From: Halobacteriales archaeon
GTDB lineage: Archaea > Halobacteriota > Halobacteria > Halorutilales > JAHENH01
Assembly (NCBI GenBank): GCA_018609935.1
Contig: JAHENH010000078.1
Coordinates: 1 to 42,782, forward strand
DNA: 42,782 nt
Reading direction: 5' to 3'
The first letter of the stretch is position 1. Every line of letters starts with the position of its first letter. The translations under genes and the position numbers were made by a program. The notes under the pieces are model-generated. The model had not been told where the DNA came from, did no database searches, and saw nothing but the letters and a program-made list of their open reading frames with translations. Shown here piece after piece: positions 35,490 through 42,782 of this stretch.

Positions 35490-36725
35490 TTATTTTATTT
35501 TTTTAGCGACTATATTTCCGAATTCACTTGTTGCTACTTTTGTACCTCCTTCTATTTGCCTTTCTATATCATATGTTACTTTCTTTTCTTTGAATGTTTC
35601 TTCAAGGGCATCTACAACTAGGTCTGCAGCATCGAACCATCCAAGATGTTCAAACATTAATACTCCTGATAGAATTTGTGCCGTTGGATTTACTTTGTCT
35701 TGTCCTGCATACTTTGGTGCACTTCCATGTGTTGGTTCAAATACACCTAGTACATCTCCTATATTGCTTCCTGGAGCTATACCTAGTCCTCCTATCTGAC
35801 CGCCGGCTGCGTCGCTTATATAATCTCCATTTAGGTTTGGTGTAGCTAAAATATCATAGTTAGGAGTTCTTGTAAGAAGTTGTTGTAGCATGTTGTCTGC
35901 TATGCGGTCATTTACTACTACTGTATCTTCTGGGCGTTCACCATCTTTCTCTTCCCATAAGGTATCTTCTGTTATTACTTCGTCTCCGTATTCTTCTTTT
36001 GCTACTTCATATCCCCAATCCCTAAATGCTCCTTCAGTGTATTTCATAATGTTTCCTTTATGTATGAGAGTAACTGTTTCTCTATCTCTTTCTAATGCGT
36101 AGTCTATGGCTTTTCGAACAAGTCTTTTTGTGTTTCTTTCACTTATTGGTTTTATACCAATACCTGAGTCGTCTGGAATATTTTGGTCTAGTTCACTATT
36201 TAGGAATTCTCTAATTTTGTCTACTTCTTCTGTTCCTCTTTCCCATTCTATACCTGCATATACGTCTTCTGTATTTTCTCTAAATATCACCATATCCATA
36301 TCCTCTGGATTTTTAACTGGTGAAGGAACTCCTTCGAGATGGTATGTTGGTCGTACGCAAGCGTAGAGATCAAGTTTTTGTCGTATAGCAACGTTCAAAG
36401 ATCTGAATCCTGCTCCTACCGGGGTGGTTAGAGGTCCTTTAAGAGCAATTTTAAATTCTTCTATTGCATCTAAGGTTTCTTGTGGTAGATGTTCATCATA
36501 TCTTTCTACAGCTCTTTCTCCGGCATATACTTCTGTCCAATGTATAGTTCTTCCTGTAGCTTCAGCTGCTGCATCTAGTACGGTATGAGTAGCTGGAGTT
36601 ATGTCTGTTCCAGTTCCATCCCCCATTATAAAAGGTATTATAGGGTTATCCGGTACAACAAGTTCTTCATCATCCACATCAATTTTCTCACCCTTTTCAG
36701 GTATATCTACTTTATCGTAGCTCAT
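35490..36725 (-). CDS. icd: Isocitrate dehydrogenase (NADP-type)
   Basis: 411 aa. Oxidatively decarboxylates isocitrate to 2-oxoglutarate in the TCA cycle. Conserved: [16 protein letters not shown] (nucleotide part), [22 protein letters not shown] (substrate phosphate-site Ser and Arg), [30 protein letters not shown] equivalent ([20 protein letters not shown]), the metal-binding Asp residues in [21 protein letters not shown], and the cofactor-site [14 protein letters not shown]. These fit an E. coli-like NADP enzyme. Divergent from the HVO_0476-type gene. Confidence 0.96.
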   Translation of the reverse strand: MSYDKVDIPEKGEKIDVDDEELVVPDNPIIPFIMGDGTGTDITPATHTVLDAAAEATGRTIHWTEVYAGERAVERYDEHLPQETLDAIEEFKIALKGPLTTPVGAGFRSLNVAIRQKLDLYACVRPTYHLEGVPSPVKNPEDMDMVIFRENTEDVYAGIEWERGTEEVDKIREFLNSELDQNIPDDSGIGIKPISERNTKRLVRKAIDYALERDRETVTLIHKGNIMKYTEGAFRDWGYEVAKEEYGDEVITEDTLWEEKDGERPEDTVVVNDRIADNMLQQLLTRTPNYDILATPNLNGDYISDAAGGQIGGLGIAPGSNIGDVLGVFEPTHGSAPKYAGQDKVNPTAQILSGVLMFEHLGWFDAADLVVDALEETFKEKKVTYDIERQIEGGTKVATSEFGNIVAKKIK

Positions 36726-36831
36726 GTTATTATAATTTCCTTCAAGCTATTTTATATTTTCTTCTATCTTCTGTAGATTTTTTAGTATTTCTTAGTATGT
36801 TTAATAAGATAATAATGAGATAATATATAAT

Positions 36832-37410
36832 ATGGGAGAGGTTTCGACGGGATGTCCTTCATGTGGAGTAGCTGGTGAACATGATGTATTGAAAAAAAAT
36901 GGAGATATGACAGTAAAATGTGTTTATTGTGGCCATGTTCATAAAGTAAATCTTTCTGCGATCCCTGGAGAAGTTGAAAGGAGAGTAGTTGTTAGTCAAG
37001 GTAGTGACTCTTTTTCTACTAAAGTTTCTTTAAATCCTAAGGAGAATCTTGAGGTAGGTGAAGAAAGAGTTTTGGAATGTGATGAAGGAATTTTCGGGGT
37101 GGAAATAACTAGTCTTGAATCAGATAAAAAGCGGCTTTCTTCTGCTGAAGCTGAAGATATTGAGACTATATGGGCTAGATCTATAGATAATGTTGAAGTC
37201 CCTATAACAATACATGGTGAATATAGTTCAGAAAGCTATACTTTAGATGTTCCTGGAGATTATGAATTTATCATAGGAGAAAAAGAAAAAGTGGATAAAA
37301 ATGAATTTGAGATTACATATATTATTTCTAGAGATGGTGAAAAATCGAGCTATGAAGGTGATAATGTTTTGGCAAAAAATATAAAAAGAGTATATGGAGA
37401 ACAACTTTAA
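36832..37410 (+). CDS. HVO_0476 family zinc finger protein
   Basis: 192 aa. An N-terminal zinc ribbon with two CxxC knuckles (TGCPSCGVAG, Cys8/Cys11; VKCVYCGHVHKVN, Cys30/Cys33) is followed by a beta-rich domain (VLECDEGIFGVEITSLES; ETIWARSIDNVEVPITIH). This arrangement is that of the haloarchaeal HVO_0476 family. Function unknown. Its last 17 bases overlap pcm in another frame, so the two are co-transcribed and probably translationally coupled. Confidence 0.88.
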   Translation: MGEVSTGCPSCGVAGEHDVLKKNGDMTVKCVYCGHVHKVNLSAIPGEVERRVVVSQGSDSFSTKVSLNPKENLEVGEERVLECDEGIFGVEITSLESDKKRLSSAEAEDIETIWARSIDNVEVPITIHGEYSSESYTLDVPGDYEFIIGEKEKVDKNEFEITYIISRDGEKSSYEGDNVLAKNIKRVYGEQL

Positions 37411-38041
37411 CCTATCTAAAGATAGAGAAAAACTTATAGAACGATTAAAAAAAGAAGGATATATTGAAAGTGAAGGAGTTAAACAAGCTTTTTTAAATGT
37501 TCCTCGCGGGCAATTTATACCTGAAAATAAAAGAAAAGAAGCATATTCCGATATACCTCTAAATATTGGGAAGTCTCAAACTATAAGTGCTCCTCATATT
37601 ATTGCAGTTATAACTGAATTTCTAGATATATCTAGTAATGATAAAATACTTGAAATAGGCACTGGTAGTGGATACCATCTTGCTATAACTGCTGAACTTG
37701 CAAAAAAAGTATATAGTATAGAAATACATGAGGAGCTTGCAGAAAAAGCTAAGGAAACATTAGATGGTCTAGGATATGAAAATATAGAAATAGAAGTTGG
37801 TGATGGGTCTTTAGGACTACCTGAACATTCTCCTTATAATAAAATTTATTATACTTGTTCGGCACCTGAGATCCCCCAGGGTATTATTGATCAACTATCA
37901 AATAAAGGTAAAATTGTAGCTCCTATAGGTGTAGGAGGTCAACAGACTTTATATGTGATTAAAAAGGAAAAAGGAAAAATAGATAAGACACCTAAAATGG
38001 GGGTAAGATTTGTTCCTTTAAAAGGTGAAAAAGGTTTTTAG
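37394..38041 (+). CDS. pcm: Protein-L-isoaspartate O-methyltransferase
   Basis: 215 aa. Methylates L-isoaspartyl residues in ageing proteins, starting their repair. The N-terminal FLNVPRGQFIPENKRKEAYSD and GKSQTISAPHIIAVITE are the family's substrate-binding stretches, and ILEIGTGSGYHLAITAELA is the SAM motif I. The rest (VGDGSLGLPEHSPYNKIYYTCS) is also conserved. The ATG at 37394 overlaps the upstream gene by 17 bases; starting there gives MENNFNLSKDREKL, a sensible N-terminus. Confidence 0.95.
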   Translation: MENNFNLSKDREKLIERLKKEGYIESEGVKQAFLNVPRGQFIPENKRKEAYSDIPLNIGKSQTISAPHIIAVITEFLDISSNDKILEIGTGSGYHLAITAELAKKVYSIEIHEELAEKAKETLDGLGYENIEIEVGDGSLGLPEHSPYNKIYYTCSAPEIPQGIIDQLSNKGKIVAPIGVGGQQTLYVIKKEKGKIDKTPKMGVRFVPLKGEKGF

Positions 38042-38075
38042 AATCAGCTTCTCTGCCCTCAAAAGATAGGGGCAT
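38041..38075 (-). mobile_element. Possible IS605/IS1341 right-end remnant
   Basis: On the minus strand this reads GATGCCCCTATCTTTTGAGG, then GCAGAGAAGCTGATTC, similar in layout to the right end of the IS at 19604-19632 (GCCCTGACCCTTGAGG, then a G-rich arm and GTTCAC). It folds as GCCC/GGGGC. It abuts the pcm stop. It could equally be a plain terminator hairpin. Confidence 0.4.
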
Positions 38076-38353
38076 CGTCTTTGAACTCACTGTTCTAACC
38101 AAGTAATCAAAAATAGTAGAAGAAATACCATCTTTTACAGCATTGTTACACACAACACACTCAAACATAACTGCGTTAACACCATACTTTTCAGCAGTTG
38201 AAAAATATTTTTGTAAGAAATGTCTGTGTATCTACCTACCTAAAAAAGAAGAGATCTTATTACTCCACCCTTATAAATTCACAAAAGATAAATTTAATAT
38301 AATAGAGAGATTATTTGGTTTTCTTCGGCTCTATATGTCTATATAGGTATATT
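38042..38353. other. Intergenic region with a probable IS605 right-end scar
   Basis: About 310 bases. The hairpin near 38055-38073 is described separately. A 67-codon frame (38143-38346) is Leu/Lys/Phe-rich and not acidic; I do not accept it as a gene. Confidence 0.45.
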
Positions 38354-40273
38354 TTAGCTTTTTCTTTCAGCCCTATATTCATTTATTACTTCATCTACCA
38401 TGTCTTTTTTCTGTTTTTTCTTTCTTTTTTCCGCTTTTTCTTTCCATTCTTTGATTGATTTTTCTATTTGTTTTTCTTTTATTATTTTAAGTTCATCTAT
38501 TTCTTTTATTTCGACTTTTTCCGCTGTATATACTGGTATTTCATTTTCGAAAAGAATTTTTTCGGCTACTTCTGAGAACCTTCCATGTTTAAGTACTAAT
38601 TTAGGATTTATAGAAGCAAGTTTTTCTGCAGTACTTTTTCCGGCGCCACTTGCGTCTTTTAATAAAATTATATCCCCTTCTGATAATCCTGTATCTCTTT
38701 CTTTTTTTCGTATAGCCGATAAGGTAAATTCATCAATAGGCTTTACAGCTTTATATCCCTCTGGTATGTCTGTCCAGAAATTTTTTAGTTTTTTTATTTT
38801 TTGTTTTAGTTCCTTGTTTTTTTTCTCTTTTTCTTTTAGCTTTTTCTCTGTCTTTATTTTCTTTTTTCTAAGTTTATCCACTTCTTTTTCTTTTATTGCT
38901 CTCTTTCTCTCTTTTCTTCTTTCTTTCGCTAATTTGCCTTCCAGTTTTTCTATTTTTTTCTCTTTTTCTTTTAGTTTCCCTTCTAGGTTTTCTGTTTTAT
39001 CTTTCAGTCTTTCAGCTCTTCTTTCTAGTCTAGTTTCTCTTGTTTCCTCTTTTGGTTCCTGGTTTTCTTTTATTTTCTCTTCTTCCTCTGAAAGTTCATC
39101 TAAGACAGTTTCTACTGTTTTACCCTCCGTAAGAACTTTTTTTATTACTTTACCTTTTTCAGCGTCGACATTAGATCTCTTAGCTTTTTCTTCAATTCTT
39201 TTAAATTGCTCTTCGTGTTCCTTAAATCCGGAAAGAGCAGCTGCAGTTGCATCTCTCTCATGTTCATTGTTTCTTTCCCCTGCAATGCTTTTTTTCTGTT
39301 CTATTTCTAGATCATTTTGAGGTGTCCAGCCTGCGGCATCAAATGTTCTTTTTATTTTTTCTACAGCAGAAGGCATCTGTGATACATCTGAGCATACTAA
39401 GACAGGACGTCCCCTTTCTGCAATCCATTCTATTATTTCATCTATAGAAGCACTCCTTGAACTAGATACTTCTTCAACTCTCCCTCCTAAATTGATAATA
39501 GATACTGCTGTTGTAGTACCTGGATCTATCCCTACAACTACATAATCCCTTTTTTTCAATGGTATAAATTCAATTCCATCTCTTTCTATAGGATCTACAT
39601 TAACTTGTACATCACCGGATTCATAAGGATTTATTGGGACGTGTTCTCTAGAACTTTCCACTAAAAATTCTGCTTTAGATAGACCCCCATATGCTTCTTC
39701 TTTTTCACTTTCATACTCGAATCCTTTTAATTTTTCTTCTATTTTACGTGCTTCCCTTCTAACAGCACCATGTATTTTACGCGTATATCTATCTTGACTT
39801 CTACCTCCTTTACCTATAGACCTACCTCTAGAAACCTTTATATTTGTTTTATCCTCAAAAGCTGATACTTCATATCCGACTCTTTTTATACCTAACCTAG
39901 CAGCAGCTTCTGCCTCCTGCATAGGTTTTTTCCCATATTTTACATCATGTCTTGATGCAACTCTAGCTAAAGGTTCTGGATTTTCATCCCCTGTTACTTG
40001 TACAAGTTTAGTTTCTACAGGAAGATTCCTCAGTAGTTTTATCAACTCATTTTTGTTTTCAGCTATCTCAAATATATTATCTACAGCTATTAGTTCAGGA
40101 TTTTCTTTAGCTATTAAACGTAGAAGTTTTCTACGAGAAACTATGTCTCTCTTTATTCTGTTATCCTCCTTTTCCCTTCTCTTATCCCTGCTTCCCAAAC
40201 GCACGAGAGCATAAGAAGCGCTCCCGCGGGGGTCTCCGCTCTGGATATCCACTCCGAAGACACCCGCATCCAC
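38354..40273 (-). CDS. DUF460/COG2433 protein (RNase H-like, coiled-coil, archaeal)
   Basis: About 639 aa from the GTG at 40273. The longer frame (677 aa) would begin inside tRNA-His, so I reject it. The GTG gives MDAGVFGVDIQSGDPRG, where the family's FGVDIQSGD motif sits at the very N-terminus. Two RNase H/RuvC-like parts are visible: the first with ELIAVDNIFE, the second with YVVVGIDPGTTTAVSIINL. A long charged coiled coil (about 430-530 of the long frame) follows, then a C-terminal domain with LLKDASGAGKSTAEKLAS, which resembles a loose P-loop. The role is unknown; the family is nearly universal in archaea. An AGGAGG lies 12 bases before the GTG. Confidence 0.88.
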   Translation of the reverse strand: MDAGVFGVDIQSGDPRGSASYALVRLGSRDKRREKEDNRIKRDIVSRRKLLRLIAKENPELIAVDNIFEIAENKNELIKLLRNLPVETKLVQVTGDENPEPLARVASRHDVKYGKKPMQEAEAAARLGIKRVGYEVSAFEDKTNIKVSRGRSIGKGGRSQDRYTRKIHGAVRREARKIEEKLKGFEYESEKEEAYGGLSKAEFLVESSREHVPINPYESGDVQVNVDPIERDGIEFIPLKKRDYVVVGIDPGTTTAVSIINLGGRVEEVSSSRSASIDEIIEWIAERGRPVLVCSDVSQMPSAVEKIKRTFDAAGWTPQNDLEIEQKKSIAGERNNEHERDATAAALSGFKEHEEQFKRIEEKAKRSNVDAEKGKVIKKVLTEGKTVETVLDELSEEEEKIKENQEPKEETRETRLERRAERLKDKTENLEGKLKEKEKKIEKLEGKLAKERRKERKRAIKEKEVDKLRKKKIKTEKKLKEKEKKNKELKQKIKKLKNFWTDIPEGYKAVKPIDEFTLSAIRKKERDTGLSEGDIILLKDASGAGKSTAEKLASINPKLVLKHGRFSEVAEKILFENEIPVYTAEKVEIKEIDELKIIKEKQIEKSIKEWKEKAEKRKKKQKKDMVDEVINEYRAERKS

Positions 40274-40323
40274 ATATAATATAAACCTCCTAAACTTAAA
40301 TACCGATACTTTTTTTCTCTTTC

Positions 40324-40337
40324 TAAATATATATTCC
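40324..40337. promoter_or_regulatory. AT-rich promoter region between DUF460 and tRNA-His
   Basis: AAATATATATTC lies between the two divergent genes. For DUF460 the minus-strand reading AATATATATTT is a good TATA box about 57 bases before the GTG, giving a leader that includes the AGGAGG. Confidence 0.4.
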
Positions 40338-40342
40338 CTTGT

Positions 40343-40415
40343 GGCCGGAATAGGGTAGTGGTTATCCTTTGGCCCTGTGGAGGCCAAGACCCGGGTTCGA
40401 TTCTCGGTTCCGGCC
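40343..40415 (+). tRNA. tRNA-His (anticodon GTG)
   Basis: The acceptor stem GCCGGAA/UUCCGGC is preceded by an encoded G-1 (40343) facing discriminator C73, as expected for tRNA-His. The anticodon stem UGGCC/GGCCA encloses CUGUGGA, giving anticodon GUG. The T-arm is CCGGG-UUCGAUU-CUCGG. No CCA and no intron. It is followed by a decayed integrase gene, so its 3' end is a likely attachment site. Confidence 0.95.
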
Positions 40416-40472
40416 CTCCGTTAGACTTTCTTCTTGTGGTTTAGTAGGGTTTCAATTTAGAGATTTTTGTCG

Positions 40473-40559
40473 ATTTACTGCCCAAACGGTTAGAATGACT
40501 TTTCACCTCTTAGCCTTACAGCGGTTTTATATATTTGCTGCCCAAAAATCTAGAACTGA
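40473..40559 (+). repeat. Two direct repeats exactly 60 bases apart upstream of the integrase
   Basis: Copy 1 (about 40473-40498) and copy 2 (about 40532-40559) share TTT-(A/G)-CTGCCCAAA-N4-TAGAA with identical internal spacing, followed by TGA or CTGA. They lie between tRNA-His and the integrase start. They could be integrase arm-binding sites or operators. Confidence 0.75.
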
Positions 40560-40577
40560 AGATGTGATGACAAAAAG

Positions 40578-41686
40578 ATGACAGAGCTGGAAGATATTAA
40601 TGTCACACCCGATAAAACTAGGGATTTGTTAAATAAACGCCAGATTGTAGACTGTGAAGTCCACATGGAGCAACTGGCTAAGTGGTGTCTCAACATAGGT
40701 AAAGACCCAGATAGGCCTGAGGGATATTCTAAAGAAACTATAAAAATACGTTTATACAGGATAGATTACTTCTACAGGTTCGTATGGGACAAGTTAGAGG
40801 AAAACTATACAACCAACGTCACACACTACCATGCTGATGAGTTTATGAAGCATTTGGCGTATACTGATTATTCTGATGCCTACAAATCACAATTCATGAA
40901 GTCCTTAAAAATGCTGTTTAACTGGAGACATCATGAGTTCGGAGAGGAAAAATGGACGCCAGAAATAACATTCTACGAAAAAAACTCCGGTACTAACCCT
41001 CGTGATTTTTTCACTAAAGACGAGCGAGCTAAACTCAGAAAAGCCGCATTAGAATACGGAAGCATACCCAGCTACAGCAATTTATCTGCCGAAGAAAGAG
41101 TTAAATGGAAAACATACCTATTATAATAATTTGAAAAACCTAAATCACAAGTAGACCAAAATGACTGGGAACGTGCCAACAGCTGGAAAATACCCAGCCT
41201 AGTCTGGACAAGCATAGACACGGTCTACGCCCCATAGAAGTCGAGAGAGCCACCACAAAATGGATCGACACCGACAATGGAGTATTTTTGAGGGTTCCCA
41301 AGGAAGAGTCTTCTAAGAACTCTGATAACTGGATTGTAGGGCTAAGAGAAGAAACCAATCAAGCACTACAGAGATGGTTGAAAGAAAGAGAACTACACGA
41401 AGACTACCAAGACACCGATAAAATCTGGCTGACCAAAAAGGTAATCCATACGGATCCAGTGCATTAGCACATATAACCAAAAAACTCTGCGACATAGCAG
41501 ACATCGAAAAAGAAAACCAGCAAATAAGCTGGTACACAATAAGACACAGCGTAGGAACATACATGACAAGAGAAGAAGACCTAGCAGCAGCACAAAGCCA
41601 ACTCCGACACAAATCCAACAAACCACAATGAGATACGACCAAGCACCCATAGAAAACAGAAAAAAGCACTAAACAGAATGGGATAA
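40578..41686 (+). pseudogene. Tyrosine recombinase/integrase, decayed
   Basis: The N-terminal SAM-like domain is open to residue 182 (WKTYLL), where two consecutive TAA codons interrupt it at 41127. The same frame continues with FEKPKSQVDQNDWERANSWK to about 41221. A one-base loss then shifts to the frame of PIEVERATTKW, another loss near 41435 shifts to GNPYGSSALAHI and SWYTIRHSVGTYMTREEDLA, and further small deletions near 41628 and 41660 precede TMRYDQAPIENRK and ALNRMG. The catalytic Arg, RHK and Tyr (MRYDQ) can all still be traced, so the parent was a haloarchaeal-type integrase. It cannot make a working enzyme as read. Confidence 0.88.
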
Positions 41687-41802
41687 AAAAACAACCAAAA
41701 AACCCCCTCTACTCGGATAATTACTATACAATAATTAGTCGTTAGTATTCCACATCCTTTCTACACCATAACTGCACATCCTAGATCCGGTTTTGAAATG
41801 GG

Positions 41803-41988
41803 ATGAGGGGTGTAGAACAAGCTTTCAGATCTAGAACAATACCAGACGAAGTAATTGAAGAAATAGCTGAAAAAACGGCTGAAAATGGCGTGGATTGTAG
41901 GCAGGCTCTTAATTTATTGCTTAAGGTTGGTAGAAAAGCTGATAGAGAGGGTTTAAGTAGTTTAGATAGTAGTTTTATCGAAAATTAA
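41803..41988 (+). pseudogene. Orc1/Cdc6 fragment (AAA+ lid region)
   Basis: 61 codons. EQAFRSRTIPDEVIEEIAEKT and DCRQALNLLLKVGRKADREG fit the segment of Orc1/Cdc6 after the ATPase core, where the family has RArxAL-type (D.RqAldLL..aG..A) helices. Walker motifs and the winged helix are absent. An in-frame stop directly upstream and TAA at 41986 bound it. Either an element-borne replication gene has been truncated or this is a chance-kept remnant. The intervening 41687-41802 contains CACATCCT twice. Confidence 0.5.
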
Positions 41989-42005
41989 AAGTTTTCAGTA
42001 GGTTT

Positions 42006-42497
42006 TCATCTATTTTGTTCTATATTTTTTGTTATACTGTCTATAACAGAATGGATGTACATTAAAGCTGTAAACATATCTATTATAGATGTCATTAGTT
42101 CGTGTTGACTTGCCTTATCCGGGTATATTCTATGTTCTATATATACTGCTTCCATGTCTTCTGGGTTTGTACTTTTTCCTTTTCCGTCTGTGAATGTGAG
42201 AAATCCTGGTGCAAGAGTTAGTACGGAGGTTAATTGTGATATAAAATGGTCCTGTCTTGCTCCTTGTAAAATGTCCAGTTTTTGTTTTGGAAATACTGAT
42301 TCAGTAGCTAAGACTAATGGTCTATCCTTATCTGATTTAAATAAGTTGATATTGAGGTTTTTACACCAAATTACATATCTAAACTCCGTATCATCAGATT
42401 CTCTTTGTTCTATTTCAGATATTATCTGTAATTCATCATCCAGCCATTTTCTTATTTGATTTGAACTTAATCTAGGTGTTTTGTTGCGTGTTACCAT
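42006..42497 (-). CDS. Hypothetical protein, DUF2299-like
   Basis: 163 aa. The layout resembles the archaeal DUF2299 fold (similar to type III secretion chaperones): an N-terminal helix with IRKWLDDE, paired strands (FRYVIWCKNLNINLFKSD), a helix (DHFISQLTSVLTL) and a C-terminal helix (LMTSIIDMFTALMYIHSVI) after a strand ending in RIYPDKAS. The match is by pattern only. Function unknown. Oriented opposite to the integrase and Orc1 fragments. Confidence 0.6.
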   Translation of the reverse strand: MVTRNKTPRLSSNQIRKWLDDELQIISEIEQRESDDTEFRYVIWCKNLNINLFKSDKDRPLVLATESVFPKQKLDILQGARQDHFISQLTSVLTLAPGFLTFTDGKGKSTNPEDMEAVYIEHRIYPDKASQHELMTSIIDMFTALMYIHSVIDSITKNIEQNR

Positions 42498-42690
42498 TCA
42501 ATAGTAAGTTATTTTTAGGCTAACCTAAAGACTTTGGTATAGAGAAAGTAGGGGAATATAATATTGTTATTAAAGCAATTAAACAAATAGTGTAAAGTTT
42601 CAATAATTAGTTACTATATGTGATGCCATTTAATGGTAATTGATGGTAGTATTAGTAACTTTTATACATGTGGGGGTGTTAGTATGTAGT
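42498..42690. other. Divergent intergenic region
   Basis: About 190 bases holding the promoters of the flanking divergent genes. ATTTAATGGTAATTGATGGTAGTATTAGT near 42630-42658 contains the repeated piece ATGGTA. Confidence 0.4.
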
Positions 42691-42782
42691 ATGAGTATAG
42701 AAACTCCACCAGTACAAAGATGGTTTGATTTGCAGAGGAAATATGTAGAACAGAGTGTAGAAAACGTAAAAAGAGTTACTGA
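42691..42782 (+). CDS. Start of an unidentified protein, possibly phasin-like (partial)
   Basis: From ATG 42691 the frame is open to the window end (30 residues: MSIETPPVQRWFDLQRKYVE...). The pattern of FDLQRKYVEQSVENV is similar to the amphipathic N-terminus of haloarchaeal phasin-like, PHA-granule-associated proteins, but 30 residues do not prove it. Leaderless start possible; the region upstream is AT-rich. Confidence 0.4.
   Translation, partial: MSIETPPVQRWFDLQRKYVEQSVENVKRVT

Noticed and set aside
38143..38346. 67-codon frame between pcm and DUF460
   Set aside because: Not acidic, no motif, no conserved-looking start. It lies in a gap next to a probable IS scar.
40369..40581. 70-codon frame overlapping tRNA-His
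   Set aside because: It starts inside the tRNA and its Arg/Phe-rich product reflects tRNA sequence.
41780..41812. Possible origin recognition box near the Orc1 fragment (GAAATGGGATGAGGGGTG)
   Set aside because: Only the G-run resembles an ORB element. The dyad part is absent and no second box was found.
1..42782. CRISPR array, rRNA, or an obvious defence cluster
   Set aside because: No regularly spaced repeat set, no Cas-like protein apart from TnpB, and no rRNA-like sequence was found.

Overview
The window comes from an archaeon. It carries archaeal-type CDC48 and PAN ATPases, an aRF1 release factor, a presenilin-type A22 protease, METTL5, FAU-1, COG2433/DUF460, a multi-OB RPA, an RHH/TnpB/TnpA transposon and tRNA genes without encoded CCA. 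Many proteins are of haloarchaeal type: EtfB/EtfA/FixC, a DUF6517 lipoprotein, an HVO_0476-family zinc protein, class I IDI and a SWYTIRH-type integrase. The proteins are rich in Asp and Glu, as in salt-in halophiles. The DNA, however, is strongly AT-rich (about one third G+C by eye), unlike typical Halobacteria. The best guess is an uncultured low-GC lineage in or next to the haloarchaea. This is inference; no rRNA or marker phylogeny is available here. Promoters look leaderless, with TATA boxes 20-30 nt before the start codon.

Layout. 1-5.3 kb: tail of an ABC-2 permease, tRNA-Ala(GGC), an M24 peptidase, two small unknown genes, METTL5 and FAU-1. 5.3-6.8 kb: a DUF6517 lipoprotein between two diverged direct repeats, then the decayed 3' end of an IS605-type tnpB. 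6.86-10.7 kb: an electron-transfer operon, etfB-etfA-fixC (with a FixX domain), overlapping or nearly touching. 10.8-19.5 kb: argF, cdc48, a rhodanese, a presenilin homologue, a divergent MCM-like AAA+ protein, small zinc proteins and idi. 19.6-21.5 kb: one IS200/IS605 element with divergent tnpA and RHH-tnpB, both transposon genes damaged.

21.8-40.3 kb: housekeeping genes: a membrane protein, a HAD phosphatase, MmgE/PrpD, aRF1 without the usual zinc mini-domain, citrate synthase, a CNNM/CorC transporter, ArgS, PAN, RPA, isocitrate dehydrogenase, an HVO_0476-type protein overlapping pcm, and DUF460. 40.3 kb to the end: tRNA-His(GTG) followed by a decayed tyrosine recombinase, an Orc1/Cdc6 fragment, a DUF2299-like gene and the start of a possible phasin-like gene. 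This resembles the edge of an old element integrated at tRNA-His.

Functionally, citrate synthase, isocitrate dehydrogenase, MmgE/PrpD and ETF/FixCX point to respiratory or acyl-CoA-linked heterotrophy. CDC48 and PAN supply protein unfolding. The most unusual items are the MCM-like ATPase with an unassigned N-terminal half, the shortened aRF1, the RHH-TnpB overlap, and several scars of transposition and duplication.
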